NCBI GenBank assembly: GCA_045579085.1 | Contig: JAZNLO010000027.1 | Coordinates: 1-29,679 of the forward strand | Direction of reading: 5' to 3' | Source: RGIG2206 sp045579085 | Lineage (GTDB): Bacteria; Bacillota; Clostridia; Oscillospirales; Acutalibacteraceae | Length of the DNA: 29,679 bases | Part shown: positions 1 to 6,368 of the stretch, piece after piece | Layout of the letters: every line of letters begins with the position of its first letter | Numbering within the stretch: position 1 is the first letter of the stretch | Notes under the pieces: generated by a model | What the model saw: only the letters and a program-made list of their open reading frames with translations | Databases searched by the model: none | What the model was told of the DNA's origin: nothing | Translations under genes and position numbers: made by a program

Positions 1-72
1 GTTGATAGGCTGCATGTGTAAGCGTGGTGACACGTTCAGCTTGGCAGTACTAATAGGTCGAGGGCTTGACCT
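1..72 (+). rRNA. 23S ribosomal RNA, 3' end only
   Basis: The first bases match the conserved end of bacterial 23S rRNA, with the string AGTACTAATAGGTCGAGGGC leading into the terminal CTTGACC. Only the last 70 or so bases are in the window, so the gene starts to the left. The exact 3' end at about 72 is set by analogy with related genes. No 5S rRNA follows: the next 157 bases lead straight into the pyrophosphatase gene. The spacer holds GCTCAGTTTTCAGGGC, a string like those in rRNA spacer and processing regions of Firmicutes. Confidence 0.93.
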
Positions 73-137
73 TCTATGGAATGACTTACCAGCCATTCCC
101 TCGTGATTCACTCGCATTGCTCAGTTTTCAGGGCTTG

Positions 138-166
138 TTGCAATTTTCAATGTAATATGTTAAAAT
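138..166 (+). promoter_or_regulatory. Candidate sigma-A promoter for ppa
   Basis: TTGCAA (138-143) and TAAAAT (161-166) are separated by 17 bases. They lie between the 23S end and the pyrophosphatase start, giving a leader of about 55 bases. The gene could also be reached by read-through from the rRNA operon, because no clear terminator is visible between them. Confidence 0.55.
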
Positions 167-229
167 TACCGTGCAATCAGTTTGGTTGTACGGTGTTTTT
201 TACTTTACACTTGGGAAAGGATTACCGAT

Positions 230-760
230 ATGAATATTTGGCACGATATTAACGAGGAACGTATAAAAGTTGACGATTTTATCGCCGTTATAGAAATTCC
301 TAACGGCTGCAGCGTCAAGTATGAGCTTGATAAGGAAACCGGCCTCTTGCGTGTGGACAGAGTTTTGCACACTGCAACGCACTATCCCGCAAACTACCGC
401 TTCATTCCTCGCACCTATGCAGATGACCGCGACCCGCTCGACGTACTTGTGCTCGGCACAGCAACTGCTTATCCGCTGTCGCTTATGAGGTGCTATCCTA
501 TCGGCGCAATCAAGATGGTTGACAACAACGAGCTTGACGAAAAAATTATTGCCATTCCGTTTGGCGACCCCAACTATAATATGTATAAGAGCGTTGACGA
601 GCTGCCAAAGCACGTTTTTGACGAAATGGCGCACTTCTTCTCCGTTTACAAGGAGCTTGAGCATAAAAAAACCACTGTTCAGGAGATTGTTGGTAGGGAA
701 GAGGCAATCGCAATGATTGAGAAGGCGATTGATTTATACCGCACAACCTTTGTTAAGTAA
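230..760 (+). CDS. ppa: Inorganic pyrophosphatase, family I
   Basis: The 176-residue protein hydrolyses pyrophosphate to phosphate in the cytoplasm and so pulls biosynthetic reactions such as nucleotide polymerisation forward. The family I signature D-x-D-P-x-D is seen as DRDPLDVLVL. It is preceded by the typical HYPANYRFIPRT segment that helps form the metal and substrate site. The length fits the bacterial soluble family. A longer reading frame opens at 182, but ATG 230 is chosen because it has an upstream GGGAAAGGA and because family members begin close to this point. The gene stands between the rRNA end and smpB. A shared transcript with smpB is possible, since no terminator lies in the 64-base gap. 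Confidence 0.95.
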   Translation: MNIWHDINEERIKVDDFIAVIEIPNGCSVKYELDKETGLLRVDRVLHTATHYPANYRFIPRTYADDRDPLDVLVLGTATAYPLSLMRCYPIGAIKMVDNNELDEKIIAIPFGDPNYNMYKSVDELPKHVFDEMAHFFSVYKELEHKKTTVQEIVGREEAIAMIEKAIDLYRTTFVK

Positions 761-824
761 GACAAGATACATTTGAATCAGCTTAAAGGCGAGATAAATA
801 ATCAATGAATGGGGTGATAACGCC

Positions 825-1286
825 TTGAAAGAAAATTTGAAAACAATATCCACCAACAAAAAGGCGTATCACGACTATTTTGTTGAGGAAAGTTATGAGG
901 CAGGCATCGAACTATTTGGCACGGAGATTAAGTCTATCCGTCAGGGCGGAGTTAACCTGAAGGATTCGTGGTGCAGTATTGACGGCGGTGAGCTTTTTGT
1001 AAACGGAATGCATATTTCACCGTATGAGAAGGGCAACCTGTTTAATAGAGAGCCATACCGCAAGCGCAGATTGCTTATGCATAAGCGTGAGATTATGCGT
1101 TTGTTTGGCATCGTCAAGCAGCAAAGTCTGACGCTTGTGCCGTTGTCGGTTTACTTTAAAGGCTCAAGAGTCAAGGTGCAGGTGGGACTGTGCAGAGGTA
1201 AAAAACTGCACGATAAGCGCGCCGACTTGGCTGCAAAGGCAGTTAAACGTGACACAGAGCGTTATTTTAAGGAGCAAAATCAGTAA
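825..1286 (+). CDS. smpB: SsrA-binding protein SmpB
   Basis: SmpB binds the tRNA-like end of tmRNA and carries it to ribosomes stalled on broken messages. The 153-residue sequence has the family hallmarks: an N-terminal stretch with KKAYHDYFVEESYEAG, then GTEIKSIRQGGVNLKDSW, a central PYEKGN, and a basic C-terminal tail with GKKLHDKR that follows the tmRNA path in the ribosome. The start is TTG at 825, behind GGGGTGAT. No ATG fits better, and the product then begins at the family's usual point. The tmRNA gene it serves begins only 28 bases downstream, a common pairing. Confidence 0.96.
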   Translation: MKENLKTISTNKKAYHDYFVEESYEAGIELFGTEIKSIRQGGVNLKDSWCSIDGGELFVNGMHISPYEKGNLFNREPYRKRRLLMHKREIMRLFGIVKQQSLTLVPLSVYFKGSRVKVQVGLCRGKKLHDKRADLAAKAVKRDTERYFKEQNQ

Positions 1287-1314
1287 CAACCTGTGTAAAA
1301 GCAGGTTCATATAT

Positions 1315-1662
1315 GGGGGCGTAAAGGTTTCGACGGGGATTTTGAATCACGATAAGCGAGTAGCGGTGCGGAACCGCTATAAAATCCGTAACTAAAATAA
1401 TAAACGACAACAATAAAGTTGCTCTTGCTGCCTAATTAGGCGGCACGTCCGACCCGCAGCACCGTCGAGCGGTACAGGGCGTCATTTAGACGGTGAACGT
1501 GTATCGGTGAGTGTTCGGTAGCCGGTCACGGATTACGAACTACCGACTGAGTGATTGTGTCAATTCAAGCTCACAGTCGGGAATTTAAATAATTGACTGC
1601 ACTCGGAGAAAGTTGTGAGAATGAATTTTCGGACACGGGTTCGATTCCCGTCGCCTCCACCA
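1315..1662 (+). ncRNA. ssrA: Transfer-messenger RNA (tmRNA, SsrA)
   Basis: The 5' end GGGGGCG pairs, with one G-U, with CGCCTCC near the 3' end to form the acceptor stem, and CCA is encoded (1660-1662). The tRNA-like domain also shows the 5' string GGTTTCGACGGGG and the T arm GGGTTCGATTCCCG (1637-1650). The tag frame ends ...NDNNKVALAA at 1403-1432 and stops with TAA at 1433-1435. This tail matches the ALAA degradation tags known from other bacteria. The exact resume codon is unclear, with AAA 1394 or ATA 1397 plausible. The length of 348 bases is normal for one-piece tmRNA. No distinct promoter was seen; it may be transcribed with smpB and processed. Confidence 0.96.
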
Positions 1663-1750
1663 GTGGCAAGCTGCCACACCCAATTTGTCCAAGTTCGTGC
1701 AAATTTAAAGTTTGCACCACAAGATGTGAGTTTGGGTGTTGTGCGGCATG
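1663..1750. repeat. Hairpin-forming insert behind tmRNA with flanking 8-base repeats
   Basis: This 88-base stretch separates the tmRNA CCA end from its terminator. The octamer CTCCACCA, which is the tmRNA 3' end (1655-1662), recurs at 1751-1758 just after the stretch. Inside, CACACCCAA (1675-1683) faces TTGGGTGTTGTG (1733-1744), and GTGCAAA (1697-1703) faces TTTGCAC (1711-1717), so the whole insert can fold into one long imperfect hairpin. GTGGCA/TGCCAC (1663-1677) makes a competing small hairpin. It codes for no convincing protein. A small mobile repeat or decayed RNA gene are both possible; this reading is inference from the ends and the fold. Confidence 0.45.
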
Positions 1751-1758
1751 CTCCACCA

Positions 1759-1805
1759 AAAAGAGAAGACCATCAACTAAAGTTGATGGTCTTCTCTTTT
1801 TGTAT
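1759..1805. terminator. Strong terminator behind ssrA, bidirectional
   Basis: An 18- to 20-base perfect stem (1759-1778 with 1781-1800) is followed by a T run on the plus strand and preceded by an A run. It can therefore stop both the ssrA transcript and the convergent HTH gene that ends at 1821. Confidence 0.9.
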
Positions 1806-1820
1806 ATAGTATACTATGTT

Positions 1821-2036
1821 TTATTTTTGCATATTTGGATTGTTTGTTCTGTCAAGCAAATAATCAATGCTTACCTTATAATAATCTGCTAATTTAACTA
1901 AAACTTCTGCTGTTAATGATATGACACCAGTTTCGTATTGTGAGTATGTGTTTTGAGATACGTTTAAATACTTTGCTATATCTTTTTGTTTTATATCATT
2001 ATCCTCTCGAATTCCTCGTAGATTTTTATATTGCAT
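1821..2036 (-). CDS. Small XRE/Cro-type HTH transcriptional regulator
   Basis: The 71-residue protein is almost entirely one helix-turn-helix domain of the Cro/C1 type. LRGIREDNDIKQKDIAKYL is followed by the recognition helix region VSQNTYSQYETG and by the usual tail ending YYKVSIDYLLDRT. The start at 2036 is chosen over an upstream in-frame ATG because GAGGTG lies 7 bases before it, which also fits the family's N-terminus. It is divergent from the PH-domain gene at 2156, and two identical-pattern palindromes lie in the gap. This suggests that it represses that gene and perhaps itself. The region is richer in A and T than the ribosomal genes, in line with an accessory origin. Confidence 0.88.
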   Translation of the reverse strand: MQYKNLRGIREDNDIKQKDIAKYLNVSQNTYSQYETGVISLTAEVLVKLADYYKVSIDYLLDRTNNPNMQK

Positions 2037-2062
2037 AACAATCACCTCAAAATTATTATGCG

Positions 2063-2106
2063 ATATCTGTAATAAAGATATTGACATATATCTGCAATAC
2101 AGATAT
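2063..2106. promoter_or_regulatory. Tandem palindromic operator, two 19-base boxes
   Basis: Two boxes fit the pattern ATATCTGNAATANAGATAT. Box 1 is 2063-2081 and box 2 is 2088-2106, with centres 25 bases apart. Each is a perfect ATATCT/AGATAT inverted repeat around a 7-base centre. Box 2 covers the spacer and overlaps the -10 of the promoter at 2081-2109, and box 1 touches its -35. This is the layout of a repressor operator, and the divergent HTH regulator is the natural candidate to bind it. Confidence 0.75.
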
Positions 2107-2109
2107 AAT
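2081..2109 (+). promoter_or_regulatory. Sigma-A promoter for the PH-domain gene
   Basis: TTGACA, if read one base later as TTGACA 2081-2086, and TATAAT at 2104-2109 both match consensus exactly, with a 17-base spacer. A promoter this strong, overlapped by operator boxes, points to a gene that is off by default and highly expressed when derepressed. Confidence 0.85.
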
Positions 2110-2155
2110 ATAGTTGTCGGCAGTTTTCGACAATAATTTTTTGGAGGAAAATAAA

Positions 2156-2626
2156 ATGGGAAAGTATGTGGAGAGAAATCTCAATCCTAAGGAGAGTATT
2201 CTTAAAAATGCAGAGTTGCATCCAATACAACTCGTAGTGGCTTGGATTTGGGGTGTTGTAGGGTGTTTTTTACTTTTCATACCTACAATTATTGCAATCA
2301 AAAAGACTATTACATATTTAAACACAGAGTTGTCAGTAACAGATAAACGAGTTATTGGAAAAGCTGGATTTATAAATAGCGCTTCTCTTGATGCGCCATT
2401 GAATAAAATTCAGAATGTTACCGTAAGTTCTGGTTTATTTGGAAAAATCTTTAACTATGGTGATATCGAAGTACAAACAGCTGGAGATGCTATTGCTTTT
2501 TACGGCGTTAAGGATGCAGACAAATTTAAGAAATTCATAATGAATCAGATTGAGGAATATGAAAATTCAAAAATAAAAGCACAGGCTCAAGAATTAGCAG
2601 CAGCAATGACAGCCAATTCAAACTAA
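2156..2626 (+). CDS. Membrane protein with bacterial PH domain (bPH2/DUF304-like)
   Basis: The product is 156 residues. A hydrophobic stretch at about residues 24-47 forms one membrane segment or a tight hairpin. It is followed by a soluble part resembling the bPH2 fold: the TELSVTDKRVIGKAGF segment, then LDAPLNKIQNVTVSSGLFGKIFNYGDIEVQTAG. The NKIQNV...FG...YG.I.V.TAG pattern is typical of the YdbS/YdbT and DUF304 families. The C-terminus is a charged, Ala/Gln-rich tail. Start 2156 follows GGAGG at the right distance. Function is unknown; related proteins sit in the cytoplasmic membrane, and some are linked to stress or antimicrobial peptide resistance. The HTH gene next door probably controls it. 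Confidence 0.8.
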   Translation: MGKYVERNLNPKESILKNAELHPIQLVVAWIWGVVGCFLLFIPTIIAIKKTITYLNTELSVTDKRVIGKAGFINSASLDAPLNKIQNVTVSSGLFGKIFNYGDIEVQTAGDAIAFYGVKDADKFKKFIMNQIEEYENSKIKAQAQELAAAMTANSN

Positions 2627-2660
2627 TCAAAATAACTTAAATTTTATATAACACATTTTT

Positions 2661-2696
2661 AAGGAATCTCTATGTAAAGAAGAGATTCCTTTTATT
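2661..2696 (+). terminator. Terminator of the PH-domain gene
   Basis: An 11-base perfect stem (2661-2671 with 2681-2691) and a 9-base loop are followed by TTTTATTAT, 35 bases after the stop codon. Confidence 0.85.
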
Positions 2697-2814
2697 ATAT
2701 CTGCATAGTAAGAGCAGTCTATTTATGTAAAAGTTTTCGTAGCACCGAAATTATTAAATACGAAAATCTGATTTAATGAATGATGAATAATGAAAAATGA
2801 ATAGTGAATAATAC
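2697..2814. other. AT-rich intergenic stretch
   Basis: No gene is supported here. The segment 2778-2812 is built of near-repeats of GAATAATGAA/GAATAGTGAA and resembles low-complexity AT-rich spacer found in many Clostridia. It leads into the terminator-like hairpin at 2815. Confidence 0.5.
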
Positions 2815-2858
2815 AAAACGAAAATCCTGCCGACAAGAATCGACAGGATTTTCGTTTT
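2815..2858 (-). terminator. Long terminator-like hairpin next to a tRNA 3'-end copy
   Basis: AAAACGAAAATCCTG (2815-2829) pairs perfectly with 2844-2858, and the inner CGA/TCG extends the stem. It abuts the copied tRNA-Ser 3' end at 2858, so on the minus strand it would stand exactly where a tRNA terminator belongs. Confidence 0.7.
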
Positions 2859-2980
2859 GGCGGAGAGAGGGGGATTTTGTCACGGTGCTGACGCACCTAT
2901 CGCCTCGCTACGCTCGTTGCCGCGTCGCAAAAACAGTCCACCGGACTGTTTTTTATTGCTCCTTGTTCGAATCCCCCATA
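2858..2980 (-). repeat. Repeat element carrying a copy of the tRNA-Ser 3' end
   Basis: The 19 bases TGGCGGAGAGAGGGGGATT at 2858-2876 are identical to 3038-3056, the 3' end of the tRNA-Ser gene including encoded CCA. Identity stops at the next base. Beyond it are a GC-rich segment, a perfect 11-base palindrome stem with a 3-base loop (2929-2939 with 2943-2953), and GTTCGAATCCCCC (2964-2976), which resembles a T arm in the opposite orientation. There is no acceptor 5' strand, D arm or anticodon arm, so this is not a tRNA. It looks like a short non-coding repeat or att-like duplication. Whether it recurs in the genome cannot be seen here. Confidence 0.6.
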
Positions 2981-2997
2981 AAAATATCCACACAAAC

Positions 2998-3035
2998 AAA
3001 ACAACCGCAACTTGTATCAAAGTTGCGGTTGTTTT
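2998..3035 (-). terminator. Terminator directly behind tRNA-Ser
   Basis: A 16-base perfect stem (2998-3013 with 3020-3035) and a 6-base loop begin 3 bases past the tRNA CCA end on the minus strand. A T-rich tail follows on that strand. Confidence 0.85.
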
Positions 3036-3037
3036 TC

Positions 3038-3129
3038 TGGCGGAGAGAGGGGGATTCGAACCCCCGAACGGGTATTAGCCGTTACACGATTTCCAGTCGT
3101 GCGCCTTAGACCAGCTCAGCCATCTCTCC
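3038..3129 (-). tRNA. tRNA-Ser (anticodon GGA)
   Basis: Read on the minus strand, the acceptor stem GGAGAGA pairs with TCTCTCC, followed by discriminator G and an encoded CCA. The anticodon stem is CACGA/TCGTG with loop CTGGAAA, giving anticodon GGA for UCC and UCU codons. The long variable arm CGGCTAATACCCG and T arm GGGGGTTCGAATCCCCC are those of a class II serine tRNA. The gene stands alone between accessory DNA and the DUF421 gene. Confidence 0.96.
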
Positions 3130-3261
3130 ATACCCTTTATTAAGGACTAAATCATTATACATAACAATTCAGCAAAAATCAAGTGCAATTTTGCTTGTGT
3201 GAATAAATACATTTGATTTTGCAAAAAGTATAGATAAACATTAGTTTTGGAGGTGTGGACT

Positions 3262-3936
3262 GTGTTTGTAACTTTATGCCGCACTGCAATACTGTATCTC
3301 TTTGTCATATTAGGAATGCGAATAATGGGTAAACGTCAGATAGGGGATATGCAGCCAAACGAACTCGTTACCACTATACTGATTTCAGAGATTGCCACGA
3401 TACCCATTCAGGACATAAAGCAGCCTGTAATAAACGGCATTATTGCGATACTGTTTCTTGTTAGCTTAGAGGTGTTGTTATCGGTTGTAGCGCTCAAGTC
3501 CGACCGCATACGGCGCCTAATCGACGGTCGCCCGACCATAATAATACGTCACGGCAAAATTGACCAGACGGCAATGAAAAAACTAAGGCTTACGGTAGAT
3601 GACTTGCTTGAAAGTTTACGGCAAGAGCAAGTGTTTGCGGTTGAAGACGTTGAGTACGCAATAATTGAAACAAACGGACATATGTCGGTTATGCTTAAGC
3701 CGTCCAAGCGCCCGTACACAGCGGGGCAGGCGGGCGCAAAGCTAACCGATGACGGAATTCAGGTGCCTGTAATTTGTGACGGCAAGCTCAGAGATGAGTT
3801 TATGCGCTCGGTAGGCATGACGGAGTCGCAGCTTAAAAAGGCGCTCAGAAAGTCGAAGGTGGCTCAGGACGACATCTTCCTGATGACTGTTGATGCAAAC
3901 GGCAAATACAAGGTTGTAAAGAAAGAGGCGGACTGA
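3262..3936 (+). CDS. DUF421 (YetF-type) membrane protein
   Basis: The 224-residue protein has two to three N-terminal membrane segments (about residues 5-70) and a cytosolic C-terminal part. The family motif is clear: RIMGKRQIGDMQPNELVTTI in the first loop, then the RPTIIIRHGKID and DDLLESLRQ segments of the soluble DUF421 domain. The reaction is unknown; relatives such as YetF and YdfS of Bacillus are linked to spores or the cell envelope. GTG 3262 is taken as the start because GGAGGTG (3249-3255) stands 6 bases before it; a TTG at 3247 overlaps that site and is less likely. The stop overlaps the next start by one base, so the two genes are translationally coupled. Confidence 0.85.
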   Translation: MFVTLCRTAILYLFVILGMRIMGKRQIGDMQPNELVTTILISEIATIPIQDIKQPVINGIIAILFLVSLEVLLSVVALKSDRIRRLIDGRPTIIIRHGKIDQTAMKKLRLTVDDLLESLRQEQVFAVEDVEYAIIETNGHMSVMLKPSKRPYTAGQAGAKLTDDGIQVPVICDGKLRDEFMRSVGMTESQLKKALRKSKVAQDDIFLMTVDANGKYKVVKKEAD

Positions 3937-4316
3937 TGGGCAGGATAATAACGGTTGTGGTGCTTTTGAGCGTGATTGTCGCTATCAGTATAACGGGCTA
4001 CGTTGTTGTGGACGGCTTGGAGAAATCGGTGGGAGCCCTGCTCGAGCAAGCCGATGAGGCGGCATCGAGAGGCGATATACAGGGTGCTTATGAGTTTTCA
4101 GCCAAAGCGGAAAAAGAGTTTGTGAAACGAGAGGACTTGGTATCTGTTTTCATTTATCACGAGCTCGTGGAGGAGTTAGGAGTGCAAATAGCCGAGCTGC
4201 CCGATTTCGCAAACGAGGACTCGTTGGAGGAGTTTTTATCTGCGCTCAAGGGCGCAAAGGTTATGCTCGGGCACGTGGTAAGCGACGAAAAGCCGTCACT
4301 GAAGAATGTTTTGTAG
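3936..4316 (+). CDS. DUF4363-like small membrane-anchored protein
   Basis: This 126-residue protein has one N-terminal membrane segment (about residues 4-26), followed by a helical, acidic extracytoplasmic part. Its pattern of a TM helix and then repeats of short helices with a YHELVEEL segment resembles DUF4363, which often follows DUF421 genes in Clostridia. Its start codon overlaps the upstream stop (TGATG at 3934-3938). Function is unknown; the tight coupling suggests a complex with the DUF421 protein. Confidence 0.75.
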   Translation: MGRIITVVVLLSVIVAISITGYVVVDGLEKSVGALLEQADEAASRGDIQGAYEFSAKAEKEFVKREDLVSVFIYHELVEELGVQIAELPDFANEDSLEEFLSALKGAKVMLGHVVSDEKPSLKNVL

Positions 4317-4320
4317 TAAA

Positions 4321-4355
4321 AAAAGTCTCTGCTTTTAAAGCAGAGACTTTTTGTT
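4321..4355. terminator. Bidirectional terminator between DUF4363 gene and guaB
   Basis: AAAAGTCTCTGCTTT (4321-4335) is mirrored by 4337-4351, giving a near-perfect palindrome with A and T runs on both sides. The genes on each side converge on it and it can serve both. Confidence 0.88.
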
Positions 4356-4366
4356 TAGCTTATTAA

Positions 4367-5872
4367 TTAGTTCAACGATGCGGTTGTATCTTTTTTGATT
4401 ACGTCGTGTGCGCCGCCCTCAACAATACTTGTTGCGGAAACGAGCGTGAGCTTTGCTTTCTGCTGAAGCTCGGGTATTGACAGTGCGCCGCAGTTGCACA
4501 TAGTTGAGCGCACCTTGCTAAGTGAGAGAGCAACGTTGTCCTTGAGTGAGCCTGCGTACGGAACATAGGAGTCAACGCCCTCTTCGAACGACAGCTTTCT
4601 GTCGCCGCCGAGGTCATAACGCTGCCAGTTGCGAGCGCGGTTGCTGCCCTCGCCCCAGTATTCCTTATAATATGTACCACCGATGTTGATTTTATTTGTG
4701 GGGCTTTCGTCGAAACGGGCGAAGTATCTGCCGAGCATAATGAAGTCTGCGCCCATTGCCAAGGCGAGAGTCATATGATGGTCGTGAACGATACCGCCAT
4801 CAGTGCAAACAGGAACATACACGCCTGTTTCCTTGAAATACTCATCTCTGGCCTTGCAAACTTCAATCAGAGCGGTTGCCTGACCTCTACCGATGCCCTT
4901 AGTTTCACGGGTTATGCAGATGGAGCCGCCGCCGATACCAACCTTGATAAAGTCTGCGCCGCAGTCAGCAAGAAATCTGAAGCCGTCAGCGTCTACAACA
5001 TTTCCTGCGCCAACCTTTACGCTGTCGCCGTACTTGGCTCTTATCCACTCGATAGTGAGCTTCTGCCACTCTGAGAAGCCCTCTGAGGAGTCGATGCAAA
5101 GAACGTCTGCGCCTGCTTCAACAAGAGCGGGAACGCGCTCTGCATAGTCGCGGGTGTTTATACCTGCGCCTACAACGTAACGCTTGTCCTTATCGAGAAG
5201 CTCGTTGGGGTTTTGCTTGTGAGAGTCATAGTCCTTGCGGAAAACAAGGTAGCACAGCTTGCCCTCGCTGTCAACAATCGGCAGAGAGTTGAGCTTGTGT
5301 TCCCAGATAATGTCGTTAGCTTCCTTGAGCGTGGTGCCTTCCTTTGCCCAGATAAGCTTGTCAAACGGAGTCATAAACTCCTTAACTTTAGTTGCGGGGT
5401 CCATACGGCTGACTCTGTAGTCACGCCCTGTTACGATACCGAGCAGCTTGCCCTCTGAGGTGCCGTCACTTGTTACGGCAACAGTGGAGTGACCGGTTTT
5501 CTCCTTGAGTCTGACAACATCAGCCATTGTGTCTTCGGGGGAAACGTTTGAATCGCTCTTAACAAAGCCTGCTTTGTAGTTCTTGGCACGCTTGACCATA
5601 GCAGCCTCGTCCTCAATCGACTGCGAGCCATATATGAATGATACGCCGCCCTCTGTTGCAAGCGCAACTGCAAGACGGTCGCCCGAAACGGACTGCATGA
5701 TTGCAGAAACGAGCGGAATGTTCATTGTGATAGCCGATTCTTCACCCTTTTTGAATTTAACAAGAGGTGTTTTCAGGCTTACGTTTGCCGGAACGCATTC
5801 GCTTGATGAGTATCCGGGTATAAGCAGGTATTCGTGGAAAGTGTGAGAAGGCTCGTTGATAAAGCTTGCCAT
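4367..5872 (-). CDS. guaB: IMP dehydrogenase, Tritrichomonas-like type
   Basis: The enzyme oxidises IMP to XMP with NAD, the committed step to GMP. The 501-residue protein has the catalytic barrel interrupted by a CBS pair at about residues 105-215. The active-site loop is GIGGGSICITRETKGIGRG with nucleophile Cys319; the flap dyad is Arg418-Tyr419 within NWQRYD, and Asp261 lies in CIDSSEG. These positions equal the published numbering of the Tritrichomonas foetus enzyme. Two residues tied to low mycophenolic acid sensitivity there, Lys310 and Glu431, are also present. The loop differs from the common bacterial GPGSICTTR form. Start 5872 follows AAGGAGG. GMP reductase is unlikely given the flap and CBS domains. 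Confidence 0.93.
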   Translation of the reverse strand: MASFINEPSHTFHEYLLIPGYSSSECVPANVSLKTPLVKFKKGEESAITMNIPLVSAIMQSVSGDRLAVALATEGGVSFIYGSQSIEDEAAMVKRAKNYKAGFVKSDSNVSPEDTMADVVRLKEKTGHSTVAVTSDGTSEGKLLGIVTGRDYRVSRMDPATKVKEFMTPFDKLIWAKEGTTLKEANDIIWEHKLNSLPIVDSEGKLCYLVFRKDYDSHKQNPNELLDKDKRYVVGAGINTRDYAERVPALVEAGADVLCIDSSEGFSEWQKLTIEWIRAKYGDSVKVGAGNVVDADGFRFLADCGADFIKVGIGGGSICITRETKGIGRGQATALIEVCKARDEYFKETGVYVPVCTDGGIVHDHHMTLALAMGADFIMLGRYFARFDESPTNKINIGGTYYKEYWGEGSNRARNWQRYDLGGDRKLSFEEGVDSYVPYAGSLKDNVALSLSKVRSTMCNCGALSIPELQQKAKLTLVSATSIVEGGAHDVIKKDTTASLN

Positions 5873-5956
5873 AGTTATCCTCCTTGACTGATAGATATGA
5901 TATTGTCGTTACAATGCGCCGTCTGGACAAGTCGGCGATTTATGTTTATTAGAGTG

Positions 5957-5986
5957 AGTATAACACAAAAACAGTGCGGTTGTCAA
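5957..5986 (-). promoter_or_regulatory. Sigma-A promoter for guaB
   Basis: On the minus strand TTGACA (5981-5986) and TATACT (5957-5962) are 18 bases apart, about 80 bases upstream of the guaB start. No purine riboswitch was recognised in the short leader. Confidence 0.75.
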
Positions 5987-6021
5987 TGATTACAAGGCTT
6001 TTAAACGCCTTAAAATATAGC

Positions 6022-6054
6022 AAAACTCTCTGCTTAATTTCAGCAGAGAGTTTT
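6022..6054 (-). terminator. Terminator of the second HTH gene
   Basis: A 13-base perfect stem (6022-6034 with 6042-6054) with a 7-base loop lies 15 bases after the stop of the HTH gene at 6069. Confidence 0.82.
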
Positions 6055-6068
6055 TTGTTAATAAAGTG

Positions 6069-6311
6069 TTATCTGATTTCCTGTTCCAGAGTTTTAAATA
6101 TTTCAGTGTTGAAAAAATCATAAAGGGATATTTCTAAGCCATCGCATAATTTCTTGAGCGTAACAACACCCGCGTTCTTGCTACCGCCGTTAATTATATT
6201 CTTTAATGTTGAGGGCGGAACGGCTGAGATTCTCGCGAGAGCATTTACTGACAATCTCTTTTGCTCGCATAATGCCAACAATCTATTTGCTATAGCTTTT
6301 CTTGTATCCAT
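6069..6311 (-). CDS. Small XRE-type HTH regulator
   Basis: This 80-residue protein is a single helix-turn-helix domain. RLLALCEQKRLSVNALARIS is followed by the recognition region VPPSTLKNIINGGSKN and by the common tail LKKLCDGLEISLYDFF. AGGGGTGA stands 6 bases before ATG 6311. It is divergent from the SLOG gene at 6425, with two CCATATATGG palindromes between them, so autorepression and control of that gene are likely. It is not a close copy of the HTH protein at 1821, and the operators differ too. Confidence 0.88.
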   Translation of the reverse strand: MDTRKAIANRLLALCEQKRLSVNALARISAVPPSTLKNIINGGSKNAGVVTLKKLCDGLEISLYDFFNTEIFKTLEQEIR

Positions 6312-6368
6312 AATATCACCCCTAAAAGTTCTACATATAGTTTATGCTTTTTAGAAAAACACTAACGA

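Noticed and set aside
1663..1758. A 5S rRNA or an extra tRNA behind tmRNA
   Set aside because: It ends in CCACCA, but no 5S consensus, D arm or anticodon arm can be drawn; the fold is one long imperfect hairpin.
2858..2976. Second tRNA-Ser gene
   Set aside because: Only the last 19 bases match the tRNA; no acceptor 5' strand, D arm or anticodon arm.
2804..3109. Open frame of 101 codons with repeated WRREGD segments
   Set aside because: It reads antisense through the tRNA-Ser gene and the copied tRNA 3' end. It has no ribosome binding site, and the repeated peptide is just the tRNA sequence translated.
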